From assembly GCA_036504535.1 (NCBI GenBank), contig DASXUY010000011.1, forward strand, positions 12,273 to 76,272: 64,000 nt of DNA, read 5' to 3'. This document shows, one piece after another, positions 8,553 to 16,366 of the stretch. The translations under genes and the position numbers were made by a program. The DNA comes from JARLGU01 sp036504535 (lineage in GTDB: Bacteria > Armatimonadota > Armatimonadia > Armatimonadales > Capsulimonadaceae). The notes under the pieces were generated by a model. It had not been told where the DNA came from and did not search any database. It was given only the letters and a program-made list of their open reading frames with translations. Positions within the stretch are counted from its first letter, which is position 1; every line of letters begins with the position of its first letter.

Positions 8553-9001
8553 GGTGGATTCCTCTATCATAGAGATAACTAGCTGCGATCGTCGCGACGC
8601 CAATCATATAAATAGCGATTATCGTTAACGGACTACACTTACGAAATCACTGTCGTTATTGGTAGTCGCACCCATCAACATTGAGCGGCATACCAATTGG
8701 AAGTTGATCTTTATTGTTGGTTGCTTCATCAATAATTCATAGATCTAACGAAAAAGAATATGTGAATTATCTAGCGATATACTAGCATAATGGTCATTTA
8801 TGTATCTAAATACATCTGTATATCGATGTCCACTACTGGATCGACATGCCCTGCTTCGCGAAATAGATGACCAATGGGGAGAGCATCCAGTTGATGTAAT
8901 TGAGGCAGATCAGGTGAACGCATTGTGTCGCAGGACATCGCGAAATACCGACTGCGAGATGTTTCCTTGACACTCTGCGTGTGCAGCGGCTACAATCGTG
9001 C
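8553..9001. other. Divergent intergenic region between chemoreceptor and SDR genes
   Basis: 449 bases without a gene. The middle (about 8640-8830) is noticeably A+T-rich compared with the surroundings. Apart from the promoter of the SDR gene at the right end I find no RNA gene, terminator or credible ORF. Confidence 0.6.
8967..8996 (+). promoter_or_regulatory. Strong sigma-70-type promoter of the SDR gene, leaderless
   Basis: A consensus TTGACA (8967-8972) and TACAAT (8991-8996) are separated by 18 bases. The ATG of the next gene starts at 9002, only five bases after the -10 box, exactly where transcription should begin. The mRNA would therefore have no 5' leader. Confidence 0.8.
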
Positions 9002-9811
9002 ATGGAACTAGGATTGGGTGGCAAAGTCGCTCTTGTTACGGCATCGTCGAAGGGGCTCGGGCGCGCGTGCGCCGAGGAGTTCGTTCGCGAGGGAGCGCGC
9101 GTCGTCATCTGCGCGCGTCGCCCCGATGAACTCGCCAAGGCAGCGCAGGAGATACGCACGCTCGCCGCTAACGGCAGCGATATCCACACAGTGACCGCCG
9201 ACGTGACGCGGCCCGACGATGTCTCGCGGCTGTTCAAGGCGACGCTGAGCCGCTACGGGCAGCTCGACATTCTTGTCACTAACGCCGGTGGCCCGACGGC
9301 GGGAGCGTTTGTCGATCTGTCCGAGGACGATTGGCAGGCGGGGATCGACGCCACCCTATGGCCCGTAATACGGCTGATCCGCACATCGTTACCGCATCTG
9401 GCGAAGGCGAAGGAGCGGGGCGGCGGGCGGATCATAAACCTGCAGTCAACGTCGGTAAAGCAGCCCATTTCGGGATTGCTGCTATCGAACGCAATACGGC
9501 CTGCGGTGATTGGCCTCGCGAAGACGTTGGCGAGCGAGCTGGCTCCGGAAGGTATTACGATCAACAACGTTTGCCCGGGGTCCTTTGGCACGGACCGACT
9601 TAAGTCGCTCTTCGAGAAGCGCGCAGCGACAAGCGGGAAGACCGTTGAGGAAGTCGCTGAAGATGCCGCTAAGGCGATCCCGCTCGGGCGCCTTGGTAAG
9701 CCGAAAGAACTGGCTGCGCTGGTAGCGTTTCTGGCCTCGGAGCGCGCATCGTTCATCACCGGCCAGACGATTAGCGTCGACGGCGGCATGGTGACGGGCC
9801 TTTTTGGCTAA
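9002..9811 (+). CDS. SDR family oxidoreductase lacking the catalytic Tyr/Lys
   Basis: This 269-residue Rossmann protein has the short-chain dehydrogenase pattern. TASSKGLGRA near residue 14 is the cofactor-binding glycine motif, NAGG follows the central strand, and the C-terminus ends FITGQTISVDGG, as in FabG-like reductases. The active-site stretch after QSTS reads LLLSNAIRPAV. Aligned with the usual YxxxK, the Tyr is Ser and the Lys is Arg. Other SDRs with this 'SN..R' variant exist, so this is a subfamily rather than decay, but a standard ketoreductase mechanism is not expected. The start is fixed by the promoter, whose predicted transcription start coincides with the ATG at 9002. Confidence 0.88.
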   Translation: MELGLGGKVALVTASSKGLGRACAEEFVREGARVVICARRPDELAKAAQEIRTLAANGSDIHTVTADVTRPDDVSRLFKATLSRYGQLDILVTNAGGPTAGAFVDLSEDDWQAGIDATLWPVIRLIRTSLPHLAKAKERGGGRIINLQSTSVKQPISGLLLSNAIRPAVIGLAKTLASELAPEGITINNVCPGSFGTDRLKSLFEKRAATSGKTVEEVAEDAAKAIPLGRLGKPKELAALVAFLASERASFITGQTISVDGGMVTGLFG

Positions 9812-9813
9812 CG

Positions 9814-9862
9814 GCGACCAGGCTTAGCCTGGAGCCTTTCCGCGCTGCGGTAAGCGCGGGTG
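9814..9862. repeat. Dispersed repeat family 2 (CCAGGCTnAGCCTGG hairpin), partial copy
   Basis: CGACCAGGCTTAGCCTGGAG is followed by CCTTTCCGCGC...GCGCGG, two adjacent small hairpins just after the SDR stop codon. The same arrangement appears near 33085-33145 and 35830-35885. Confidence 0.7.
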
Positions 9863-9962
9863 TCGCAAATAGCCGTCGACACGCGTACGGCCCCAGGCGG
9901 ATCCTGAACGACCTTCTGTACTGTATGTACCAAAATAACAGGTAAGATACCCAAGCACTCCC

Positions 9963-10481
9963 ATGATAACGACGACGGGCATCATCTACGCCGTGGGCCT
10001 CGCGGGGATCACGTTCTACTCGCGCGTCCTGCTTAACTACAAGCGCCAGAAGCGCGCCCGGACTGAGGCTGAACTGCCCCTGTTCGACCTCGTCGCGCTA
10101 GAAATCGCCACGACTCCGCAGCGGGGATCCAACGACGACGGCGACGTGCTTACCGAAATGCGGGAAACGTTCCAGCACCTCAACCGACGCCGCTTCGCCC
10201 CCGAAGTCTGGGAGCTCGACGCGCAGCTGGCCGTCTACTACAACCAGGTTCCCGAAGCCAGTCGCCCAACGATCCGCCGTGCCCTGGTACGGCTGATCGA
10301 ATCCGAGGATAGCTGGATGCGCATCGTCGGCGCAAAAACTGCGGCAGCACTGGGAGTCGTCGAGGCTCTCCCCGCTATCGACGCGCAGATCGCCACGCAC
10401 CAAGAGTCGACGGACGAGGCCGAGAAGCGGTTCACGGACGAGATGGAAGCTGCCGCCGAGAAGTTGCGCGGGGTCAACTAG
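9963..10481 (+). CDS. Membrane-anchored protein of unknown function with helical repeat-like body
   Basis: This 172-residue protein has one N-terminal membrane segment (residues ~4-22), so the rest is probably cytoplasmic. The body is alpha-helical. A stretch from about residue 95 (YYNQVPEASRPTIRRALVRL, then EDSWMRIVGAKTAAALG) resembles one or two HEAT-like repeats, and the tail is acidic. I do not recognise a family. A weak -10-like TAAGAT lies at 9943-9948, 14 bases before the ATG, so the leader would be very short. It lies between the SDR and SRAP genes, each of which appears to have its own promoter. Confidence 0.7.
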   Translation: MITTTGIIYAVGLAGITFYSRVLLNYKRQKRARTEAELPLFDLVALEIATTPQRGSNDDGDVLTEMRETFQHLNRRRFAPEVWELDAQLAVYYNQVPEASRPTIRRALVRLIESEDSWMRIVGAKTAAALGVVEALPAIDAQIATHQESTDEAEKRFTDEMEAAAEKLRGVN

Positions 10482-10532
10482 CTCTCCCAGACTCCCTGGC
10501 ACAGCGCAAGCTTCGGGCGGCGCCAAGACGGG

Positions 10533-10538
10533 TACAAT
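10533..10538 (+). promoter_or_regulatory. -10 element of the SRAP gene, apparently leaderless
   Basis: TACAAT ends seven bases before the ATG at 10546, so transcription would start at or next to the start codon. No convincing -35 box is visible. This is the same arrangement as the SDR promoter at 8967-8996. Confidence 0.55.
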
Positions 10539-10545
10539 TGCGAGT

Positions 10546-11232
10546 ATGTGCGCTCGTTACACTCTTTACCATTCGACCTCTGAGATAGTTGCTCGGTTTG
10601 AAGTTCAATCCGTGCTGTTCGATGTTGCTCCGCGATACAATATCGCTCCCACCGACACCATCCCCGTGATTATCGACGGCACAGACCGGCGGCTCGACGG
10701 GTTCCGCTGGGGGCTAGTTCCTTTCTGGGCCAAAGACACGTCGGTGGGGAACAAGATGCTCAACGCGCGCGCGGAGACGCTTATCGAAAAGCCAGCGTTC
10801 AAGAAGGCCCTTGAGTATCGCCGCTGCATTATTCCGGCTGACGGCTTCTATGAGTGGACGGGCACGCCAAAGGATCGGCAGCCGCTGCACATCCAGTTTA
10901 CTGATGCCCCGCTGTTCGGGTTTGCCGGGCTTTACGAGAAGTGGGAAAAGCCGGACGGTGAGTTGCTCTACTCCACCACGATTATCACGGTTCCCGCAAA
11001 CTCGATGATGGCGGACTTCCATGACCGTATGCCCGCGATCCTCCACCCAGACGACGAGGCTATGTGGCTCGACCACGAGTTTCGTAATGTGGACGCTGCT
11101 GTGTCGGCGTTAAGGCCGTTTGAGGCGGACGCAATGCGCGCTTACCGCGTCGACAAGCAGGTCAACCGCGCTGGAGTCGAGGGGGCGGAGTGTATTTTGC
11201 CGCTGGCGACCCAGGGCGAGATGGCGATCTAG
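10546..11232 (+). CDS. SOS response-associated peptidase (SRAP; YedK/HMCES family)
   Basis: This 228-residue protein binds abasic sites in single-stranded DNA and forms a thiazolidine crosslink through its N-terminal Cys, shielding the lesion. The protein begins MCARYTLY, so Cys2 becomes N-terminal after Met removal, as the mechanism needs. Other family blocks are RYNIAPT, MLNARAET, the GFYEW motif and a HDRMPAILH segment holding the active-site His. Length is standard. The start cannot be moved because Cys2 must follow the Met. A -10 box lies seven bases upstream, so the message is probably leaderless. No SOS box was recognised. Identification is firm. Confidence 0.95.
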   Translation: MCARYTLYHSTSEIVARFEVQSVLFDVAPRYNIAPTDTIPVIIDGTDRRLDGFRWGLVPFWAKDTSVGNKMLNARAETLIEKPAFKKALEYRRCIIPADGFYEWTGTPKDRQPLHIQFTDAPLFGFAGLYEKWEKPDGELLYSTTIITVPANSMMADFHDRMPAILHPDDEAMWLDHEFRNVDAAVSALRPFEADAMRAYRVDKQVNRAGVEGAECILPLATQGEMAI

Positions 11233-11311
11233 GACGGCTCAGGCCGCCGGGGCGATTTTTGTGTAAGGGCGACCATGGGTTAGGTTTGCTATTCGTAGCG
11301 TTGTGGATGTG

Positions 11312-11725
11312 CTACCAGGTTAGGACGAAGTCGTAGTGTTCGCTGCCTGCCTGTGAGTCGATGATGCGGACTCCTGCGGTGAAGTTGTTGTCGCGAGTAG
11401 GCTGCTGAATGACCTGAACTTGTCCTCGACCTGAGTGGCTGGCGAGCTTGACGGTGACGGCGTTGGCTGGCAGAGTGCCCACGAATGTCGCATTGGTGTT
11501 CGCGGTGCCCTTCCCGCTCACGTTGTCGGTCCAAGTTTTCGATCCTTGAGCGAAAATGGTCGCGGAATCGTCAACCTCTCCGCTCCATGTCAGTTGCGAT
11601 GGCTGAGTTGTAACGACAACTCGCGGCGTGGTCGGAGTGGTCTCCGGGGCAGCGGCCTGCTGGCAGCCGGAACCCGCGCCGACTAATGTCAGCGCGGCAA
11701 GCAAGTTGAGAATAGGTAGCTTCAT
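11312..11725 (-). CDS. Secreted lipoprotein of unknown function
   Basis: This 137-residue protein has a lipoprotein signal peptide ending in the lipobox GAGSGC (lipidated Cys near residue 21), then a Thr/Pro-rich linker and a beta-rich C-terminal part (TWSGEVDDSATIFAQGSKTW and later VKLASHSGRGQVQVIQQP). The second half has the feel of a small beta-sandwich ligand-binding domain, but I cannot name a family. The start at 11725 is chosen because it gives a proper signal peptide; the longer frame has no ribosome-binding site. The gene is convergent with SRAP and divergent from the GH50-like gene, which is also secreted. Confidence 0.78.
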   Translation of the reverse strand: MKLPILNLLAALTLVGAGSGCQQAAAPETTPTTPRVVVTTQPSQLTWSGEVDDSATIFAQGSKTWTDNVSGKGTANTNATFVGTLPANAVTVKLASHSGRGQVQVIQQPTRDNNFTAGVRIIDSQAGSEHYDFVLTW

Positions 11726-11830
11726 GCCGACGATATACCCACATTCAGCTGTCCTCTCACCCACGCAAGAAAGCGTCCACCAGTTTCGTACTAAGTCGCA
11801 GCATCGCACACCAATGCTAGGAGCACGTCA

Positions 11831-13933
11831 TTGAAGAATCTTCTCCCCGTTGTCGCAGCTATGGTCGTCCTATTTGGGACACTGACCGCACCTAAAGCAA
11901 ACGCCGCCACTGTTGGTCTGCCGTTTGGCAGCGCGAATCTGACCGACACAACGACTGTGCGCAAAGGCGATGGGCTCTCGACCGTGTTCGGGGCATCAAA
12001 CCCGTGGCCCAATATCCGGTGGAACGCCCCCGAGGGCTCGTCGTGGGACTGGAGTGGTACACCCACAATGCTGTTGGCAATCACGAATCCTGGGCGCGAG
12101 GATGTCGAGTTCTATGTGCGCGTGGATGACGATGCGTCCGCCGACGGCATGAAGCATTGCGTTACCGCTTCAGCCAAGGTGAGTGCCGGTAAGTCTCAGC
12201 AATTTGCCCTGGCCCTGTCCAGCGCTAACGGCCCAGACGCGATGGGCATGCGGTTTGGTCCGACTTCGCCGGTTGGTGAGTTGGGTACGATGATGTTGGC
12301 TCAGGGCTCCTTGGATCCGCACCATATAGTCGCGTATCAGATCTTCCGTGCCCGGCCCAAGGAGAGCGCCACGCTCATTTTTCAGCCTATTGCCTTGACC
12401 GATAAGACCGCGAGCCCCCGCTACGACAAGCTCGTTGACCGATATGGGCAGTATTCCCGCGCCAACTGGCCGGGAAAGGTGCATGACGACAAGGACTTTT
12501 CTGCTCAGGCAGCTCTCGAGCAGGCAGACTTGAAGGCGCATCCAGCTCCCGCCAATCGAGACAAGTGGGGCGGCTGGCTCGATGGGCCGCAGCTTAAGGC
12601 GACTGGCTTCTTTCGCACTGAGAAGCGTGACGAGAAATGGTGGCTGGTGGATCCGGAAGGGCGGCTATTCCTCTCTGTCGGAGTTGATTGCATACGACCG
12701 AACGAATCGACAGTCGTTCAAGGGCGCGAGTCGATGTTCGCCGAGCTTCCTGCCGCAGGAGATCCTTTGGCGGGTTTTTACGGTTCTTCTACGTGGCAGG
12801 CGTTGCCCGGGTCGCAGTATTCCGGCAAGACATTTAACCTCTACGGGGCCAATCTTCAACGAAAGTACGGCACGGCATGGGAGGCTGCTTTCTGTGATAA
12901 TGCCGCAAGTCGATTGAGGTCGTGGGGCTTCAATACGTTCGGCAACTGGAGCAACGAGTCGGCACCGCGGGAGCGGCATTTCCCGTATGTAGCCACGGCG
13001 GGAGCGTGGGGCAATTTTGCGCGGGTCCCGTCGGGCGTCGACTACTGGGGTAAGATGCCCGATCCTTTTGACCCGGAATTCGCCGCAGCGGTTGACCGAA
13101 GCATCAAGCAGAAGGCTCGGGACGTGAAAGACGACGCAGCATGCGTTGGATACTTTGTCGACAACGAGTTGTCGTGGGGCGGCGGCGAAACCGATGCGCT
13201 GCACTACGGTCTCTCGTACGGAACGCTCTCTTTGGATGCGAAGTCGCCCGCCAAGGCGGCGTTCGTCGAACTGCTGAAGTCGCGATATACGACCATTGGC
13301 AAGTTGAATGCCGCTTGGGGCGTATCGCTGGCGTCGTGGGACGAACTGATGGCACCGTACAAGGCATCATCGCCGCTAGCGACCGAAGTGCAGCGTAAAG
13401 ACTTCAGCGATTTCCTGGGCGTATTTTCCAGCAAGTACTTTGAGGTGGTATCGTCCACAATCAAGCGGTACGATCCCAATCACCTCTACCTCGGCTGCCG
13501 GTTCGCATGGTATGCGCCCGAGGAGGTGGCCGCAAGCGCCAAGTACGTCGACGTGATCTCATTCAACATCTACCACTGGGACAGAAACCAGTACCTGTTC
13601 GCGGAAAAGCTGGGCAAGCCCATCATAATCGGCGAGTTCCATTTTGGCGCTCTGGATCGAGGAATGTTCTCGGGTGGATTGGTGCCAGTTAAGGACCAAA
13701 TGGCGCGGGGCGAACGGTATGCAGCCTATATTCGCGATGTACTGTCTGAACCAGCCTTTGTTGGCGCGCACTGGTTCCAGTACGCCGACGAGCCCACGAC
13801 GGGCCGATACGGCGACGGCGAGAACTACAATATTGGCTTCGTCTCGATCACCGACACGCCGTATCCCGAAATTGTTGCTGCAGCGCGCGCCGTGAATGCG
13901 AAGGTTTACGATATCCACGGAGCGGCTAAGTAG
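11831..13933 (+). CDS. Secreted GH50-type beta-agarase-like glycoside hydrolase
   Basis: This 700-residue protein has a signal peptide (cleavage after KANA, residue ~25), an N-terminal beta-rich domain to about residue 230, and a TIM-barrel. It resembles GH50 agarases in the KWWLVDPEGRLFLSVGVD segment, the acid/base motif YFVDNELSWGGG (Glu in NE) and the nucleophile motif PIIIGEFHFGALDRGMF. The C-terminal DEPTTGRYGDGENYNIGF segment is also typical. Expected activity is exo-type cleavage of agarose-like galactans outside the cytoplasm, but the substrate may be another galactoside. The start codon is TTG at 11831, supported by AGGAG seven bases upstream and by the signal peptide; no ATG or GTG fits. 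A hairpin terminator follows. Confidence 0.82.
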   Translation: MKNLLPVVAAMVVLFGTLTAPKANAATVGLPFGSANLTDTTTVRKGDGLSTVFGASNPWPNIRWNAPEGSSWDWSGTPTMLLAITNPGREDVEFYVRVDDDASADGMKHCVTASAKVSAGKSQQFALALSSANGPDAMGMRFGPTSPVGELGTMMLAQGSLDPHHIVAYQIFRARPKESATLIFQPIALTDKTASPRYDKLVDRYGQYSRANWPGKVHDDKDFSAQAALEQADLKAHPAPANRDKWGGWLDGPQLKATGFFRTEKRDEKWWLVDPEGRLFLSVGVDCIRPNESTVVQGRESMFAELPAAGDPLAGFYGSSTWQALPGSQYSGKTFNLYGANLQRKYGTAWEAAFCDNAASRLRSWGFNTFGNWSNESAPRERHFPYVATAGAWGNFARVPSGVDYWGKMPDPFDPEFAAAVDRSIKQKARDVKDDAACVGYFVDNELSWGGGETDALHYGLSYGTLSLDAKSPAKAAFVELLKSRYTTIGKLNAAWGVSLASWDELMAPYKASSPLATEVQRKDFSDFLGVFSSKYFEVVSSTIKRYDPNHLYLGCRFAWYAPEEVAASAKYVDVISFNIYHWDRNQYLFAEKLGKPIIIGEFHFGALDRGMFSGGLVPVKDQMARGERYAAYIRDVLSEPAFVGAHWFQYADEPTTGRYGDGENYNIGFVSITDTPYPEIVAAARAVNAKVYDIHGAAK

Positions 13934-13960
13934 CACCGACTAACTAACGGTCGATGGTTC

Positions 13961-13996
13961 GAAGAGCACGATGCGTCTTGCCGTGCTCTTCTTCTT
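13961..13996 (+). terminator. Terminator of the GH50-like gene
   Basis: GAAGAGCACG (13961-13970) pairs perfectly with CGTGCTCTTC (13982-13991), followed by a T-rich TTCTT tail. Confidence 0.8.
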
Positions 13997-14080
13997 GGGT
14001 GGGCACAGACCCGTTTACTGCTGGCGTGAACTCTGTTTCCGCTAAGTTTCCTCCGATGTCGTGAAAAAAGTGCAGGCTTG

Positions 14081-14109
14081 TTGACAGCGGGGCACTTCGT
14101 GTGGATAAT
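14081..14109 (+). promoter_or_regulatory. Promoter of tRNA-Leu
   Basis: TTGACA (14081-14086), a 17-base spacer and GATAAT (14104-14109). Predicted start about 11 bases before the mature tRNA 5' end at 14127. Confidence 0.8.
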
Positions 14110-14126
14110 ACTAACTCGTTGGCTGT

Positions 14127-14211
<85 letters not shown>

Positions 14212-14391
14212 ACATTACACCCCCCTCACAAAATCCTTCCTTGTTAGCTGGAGAGCTTGAAGCTCTTACGCGGGCGTCGGCGTGCATGCTCAATATTTGT
14301 AGTGCGCAGCATCCCCATGTTTTAACCCCACCCCACTCGCGGTAAGCCTTATTGTATCGTCCAGCCACACACCTTATTGGAGACTCTGACT

Positions 14392-15099
14392 ATGATGGAC
14401 GCGGCAGCCACGGCAAAAGAAATCGCTGCTCGACATGCGGTTGATCGGCATATCAAAGACGGTATGGCGGTTGGCCTGGGTTCAGGAAGCACGGCTGTGT
14501 ACGCTGTACGCGCCCTCGCTGAGCGGATCGAGCGCGAAGGGATCAAGCTTCGCGTCGCAATCGCGACGTCGAAAGAGACTGCCGACCTGGCGCGTTCCCT
14601 CGGCATCGAGCTTGTCGACGAACCCACGCCAGATTGCTTCCCGCTTGACGTTACCATTGATGGCGCCGATGAGGCTGACTACCAACTGAACCTGATCAAG
14701 GGCGGCGGCGGCGCATCGTTGCGCGAAAAGCTTGTCGCGGTCGCCACCAAGCGTGAGATCATAGTTGTCCACCCCGCCAAACGAGTGCAGCACCTCGGGC
14801 TCACATTCCCATTGCCAGTGGTCGTGGTACCGTATGGCTGGAAAGTGACCGCAGCCCGCATCCAAGAGCGCATGGGACGCCCCGTGCAGCTTCGCAGCCG
14901 CCATGGACAGACGTTTGTGACCGATGACGGGCTCTACATCCTCGATGTGGTCCCCGGCCCTCTCACCGACCCACGCGCCATTGAGCGCGACCTGAAGGCC
15001 ATTGAAGGCGTTGTTGATGTCGGCCTATTCGTCGGGATCGCCAAACTGCTTGTCGTCGGGCACGAGGATGGTCGCGTGGAGGAGTTCGAGGCGCTGTAG
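14392..15099 (+). CDS. rpiA: Ribose-5-phosphate isomerase A
   Basis: Interconverts ribose 5-phosphate and ribulose 5-phosphate in the non-oxidative pentose phosphate pathway. The 235-residue protein shows the family motifs in order: GLGSGSTA (phosphate loop, residue ~30), IATSKETA, the catalytic region TIDGADEAD, and KGGGGASLREKLVA with the active-site Glu/Lys. The C-terminal VDVGLFVG segment is also typical. The ATG at 14392 is chosen because GGAG lies about nine bases upstream; a TTG five codons earlier overlaps that site. Length matches bacterial RpiA. It is transcribed alone; a hairpin terminator follows about 200 bases downstream. Confidence 0.97.
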   Translation: MMDAAATAKEIAARHAVDRHIKDGMAVGLGSGSTAVYAVRALAERIEREGIKLRVAIATSKETADLARSLGIELVDEPTPDCFPLDVTIDGADEADYQLNLIKGGGGASLREKLVAVATKREIIVVHPAKRVQHLGLTFPLPVVVVPYGWKVTAARIQERMGRPVQLRSRHGQTFVTDDGLYILDVVPGPLTDPRAIERDLKAIEGVVDVGLFVGIAKLLVVGHEDGRVEEFEAL

Positions 15100-15217
15100 G
15101 ACCCCGGTGCGTGCCGCCCCACCCCACAAGTGGGGTCCCGATGAGCAGGTGCGTATTGGCGGGTTGGCTGGGCGAATCGAGGAGGTGCGTGCTGGCTTGG
15201 CCGTGAGATTAGGGCAT

Positions 15218-15237
15218 AACCCCAAAGTCTTGGGGTT
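15218..15237. other. Small hairpin downstream of rpiA
   Basis: AACCCCA (15218-15224) pairs with TGGGGTT (15231-15237) around a 6-base loop. No T-run follows. It could stabilise the rpiA 3' end or be a fragment of a dispersed repeat. Confidence 0.4.
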
Positions 15238-15300
15238 AAGATGTCCAGGTACGTGGCGGGAAGACGGCGCCTGGACGACAAAGATTCGGACAGTGGACAC

Positions 15301-15330
15301 AGCCCCTGCTGATTGGCAGGGGCTGTTTTT
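15301..15330 (+). terminator. Rho-independent terminator
   Basis: AGCCCCTGC (15301-15309) pairs with GCAGGGGCT (15316-15324), followed by G and five T. It ends plus-strand transcription from rpiA just before the convergent PhyH gene. Confidence 0.88.
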
Positions 15331-15337
15331 GTGCCGT

Positions 15338-16147
15338 TTACATTGCCTTTCCCATGGCCATTGCTTGGCCTACGTTGGGTTTGGCGTCGGCGAAGGGGTA
15401 AATCGCGCAGAGTGGGTCGATGCCGCGCAGCATCATGCCCTGGCCCCGGGACCCGTGGACGAGTTCGCTGGGGAGGTCTTCGGGATCGCGCATCTGGACG
15501 AGGAGCGTTGTACGGGCTTCGTTACTGACGTTAATTCCCGATCCGTGAATCGTAAGGTAGCTGAATAGGAGAACATCTCCGGCTTTCGCGGGAACGGGGA
15601 CGGCGCTTTCCACGGGGTACTCGGAGAATGGAAGATGCCATCCGCCGCTGGGATCGTGGGGCAGCATGCCTAGCTTATGCGAGCCGGGGACGACACGCAC
15701 GCAGCCTTTTTCGATGGGCGCATCGTCGAAGTGGATGATGGCCGCGATCATGCTGTGATTGTCGTGCGGGAAGTACGGCGCATCCTGGTGCATGGGAAAC
15801 GGAGCGCCCTGTTCTGGCGGCTTGATAAACATCTTCGTGTGGTGCAGTTGGACATTGGGGCCGATAATTTGCGACGCGGCTTCGGTGAGGCGCTCGTCGA
15901 CAATTAGTCGGACAAAAGCCGCGCTTTGGAACTGCACATCGTGGCAATGGAGTAGTTTGACTGGCTTTGCGCCGTTCATCTCCTTCGCGCTGCCCCAGGT
16001 GGCGTCGATATTGCGCTTTTTCTGCAACCGGTCGGCAAGGTCGTGTGTTTCCTTGCGATAAGCAGCGGCCTCTGACAGCGAGAGGAGGCTGGGAACGTGA
16101 ACGTATCCATTTTCATGGTAGAAGGCGACTTGTTCGGGCGACAACAT
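15338..16147 (-). CDS. Phytanoyl-CoA dioxygenase (PhyH) family protein
   Basis: This 269-residue Fe(II)/2-oxoglutarate-dependent oxygenase is intact, unlike its relative near 5121-5899. The N-terminus has the family start LSPEQVAFYHENGYVHVPSL. The metal site is the MHQD motif (His and Asp) plus the distal His in TIHGSGINVS, and the ARTTLLVQ segment supplies the Arg expected to bind 2-oxoglutarate. The ATG at 16147 has GGGAG about nine bases upstream; a GTG 15 codons earlier lacks one. It is divergent from an AraC-type regulator 220 bases away, a pair often seen in sugar or secondary-metabolite catabolism, so the regulator probably controls it. The substrate is not predictable. Confidence 0.9.
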   Translation of the reverse strand: MLSPEQVAFYHENGYVHVPSLLSLSEAAAYRKETHDLADRLQKKRNIDATWGSAKEMNGAKPVKLLHCHDVQFQSAAFVRLIVDERLTEAASQIIGPNVQLHHTKMFIKPPEQGAPFPMHQDAPYFPHDNHSMIAAIIHFDDAPIEKGCVRVVPGSHKLGMLPHDPSGGWHLPFSEYPVESAVPVPAKAGDVLLFSYLTIHGSGINVSNEARTTLLVQMRDPEDLPSELVHGSRGQGMMLRGIDPLCAIYPFADAKPNVGQAMAMGKAM

Positions 16148-16366
16148 AGCGGAAAGCTCCCTGTGTTTGCGGGCGTTGTGATCGTTGCCCACAGCGGCAA
16201 TTATTGTTCTCAGTAGATTACCGTTCTCGTTTGAACGTATCGTATAATATCACCATCTAGGTTTTCTCACAAGTTCAGAAATCACTAATTATGGTGTATA
16301 AAATCACCAAGCTGTCGCAGGACACTTGGCGCATTCGTCCCGGCTTGCTCCTGGTGAGTTTCATCA
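16148..16366. promoter_or_regulatory. Divergent control region between PhyH and AraC-type regulator
   Basis: 219 bases between two divergent genes. It contains a TATAAT at about 16244-16249 on the plus strand. No clear -35 box or repeated AraC half-sites could be picked out by eye. Confidence 0.4.
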
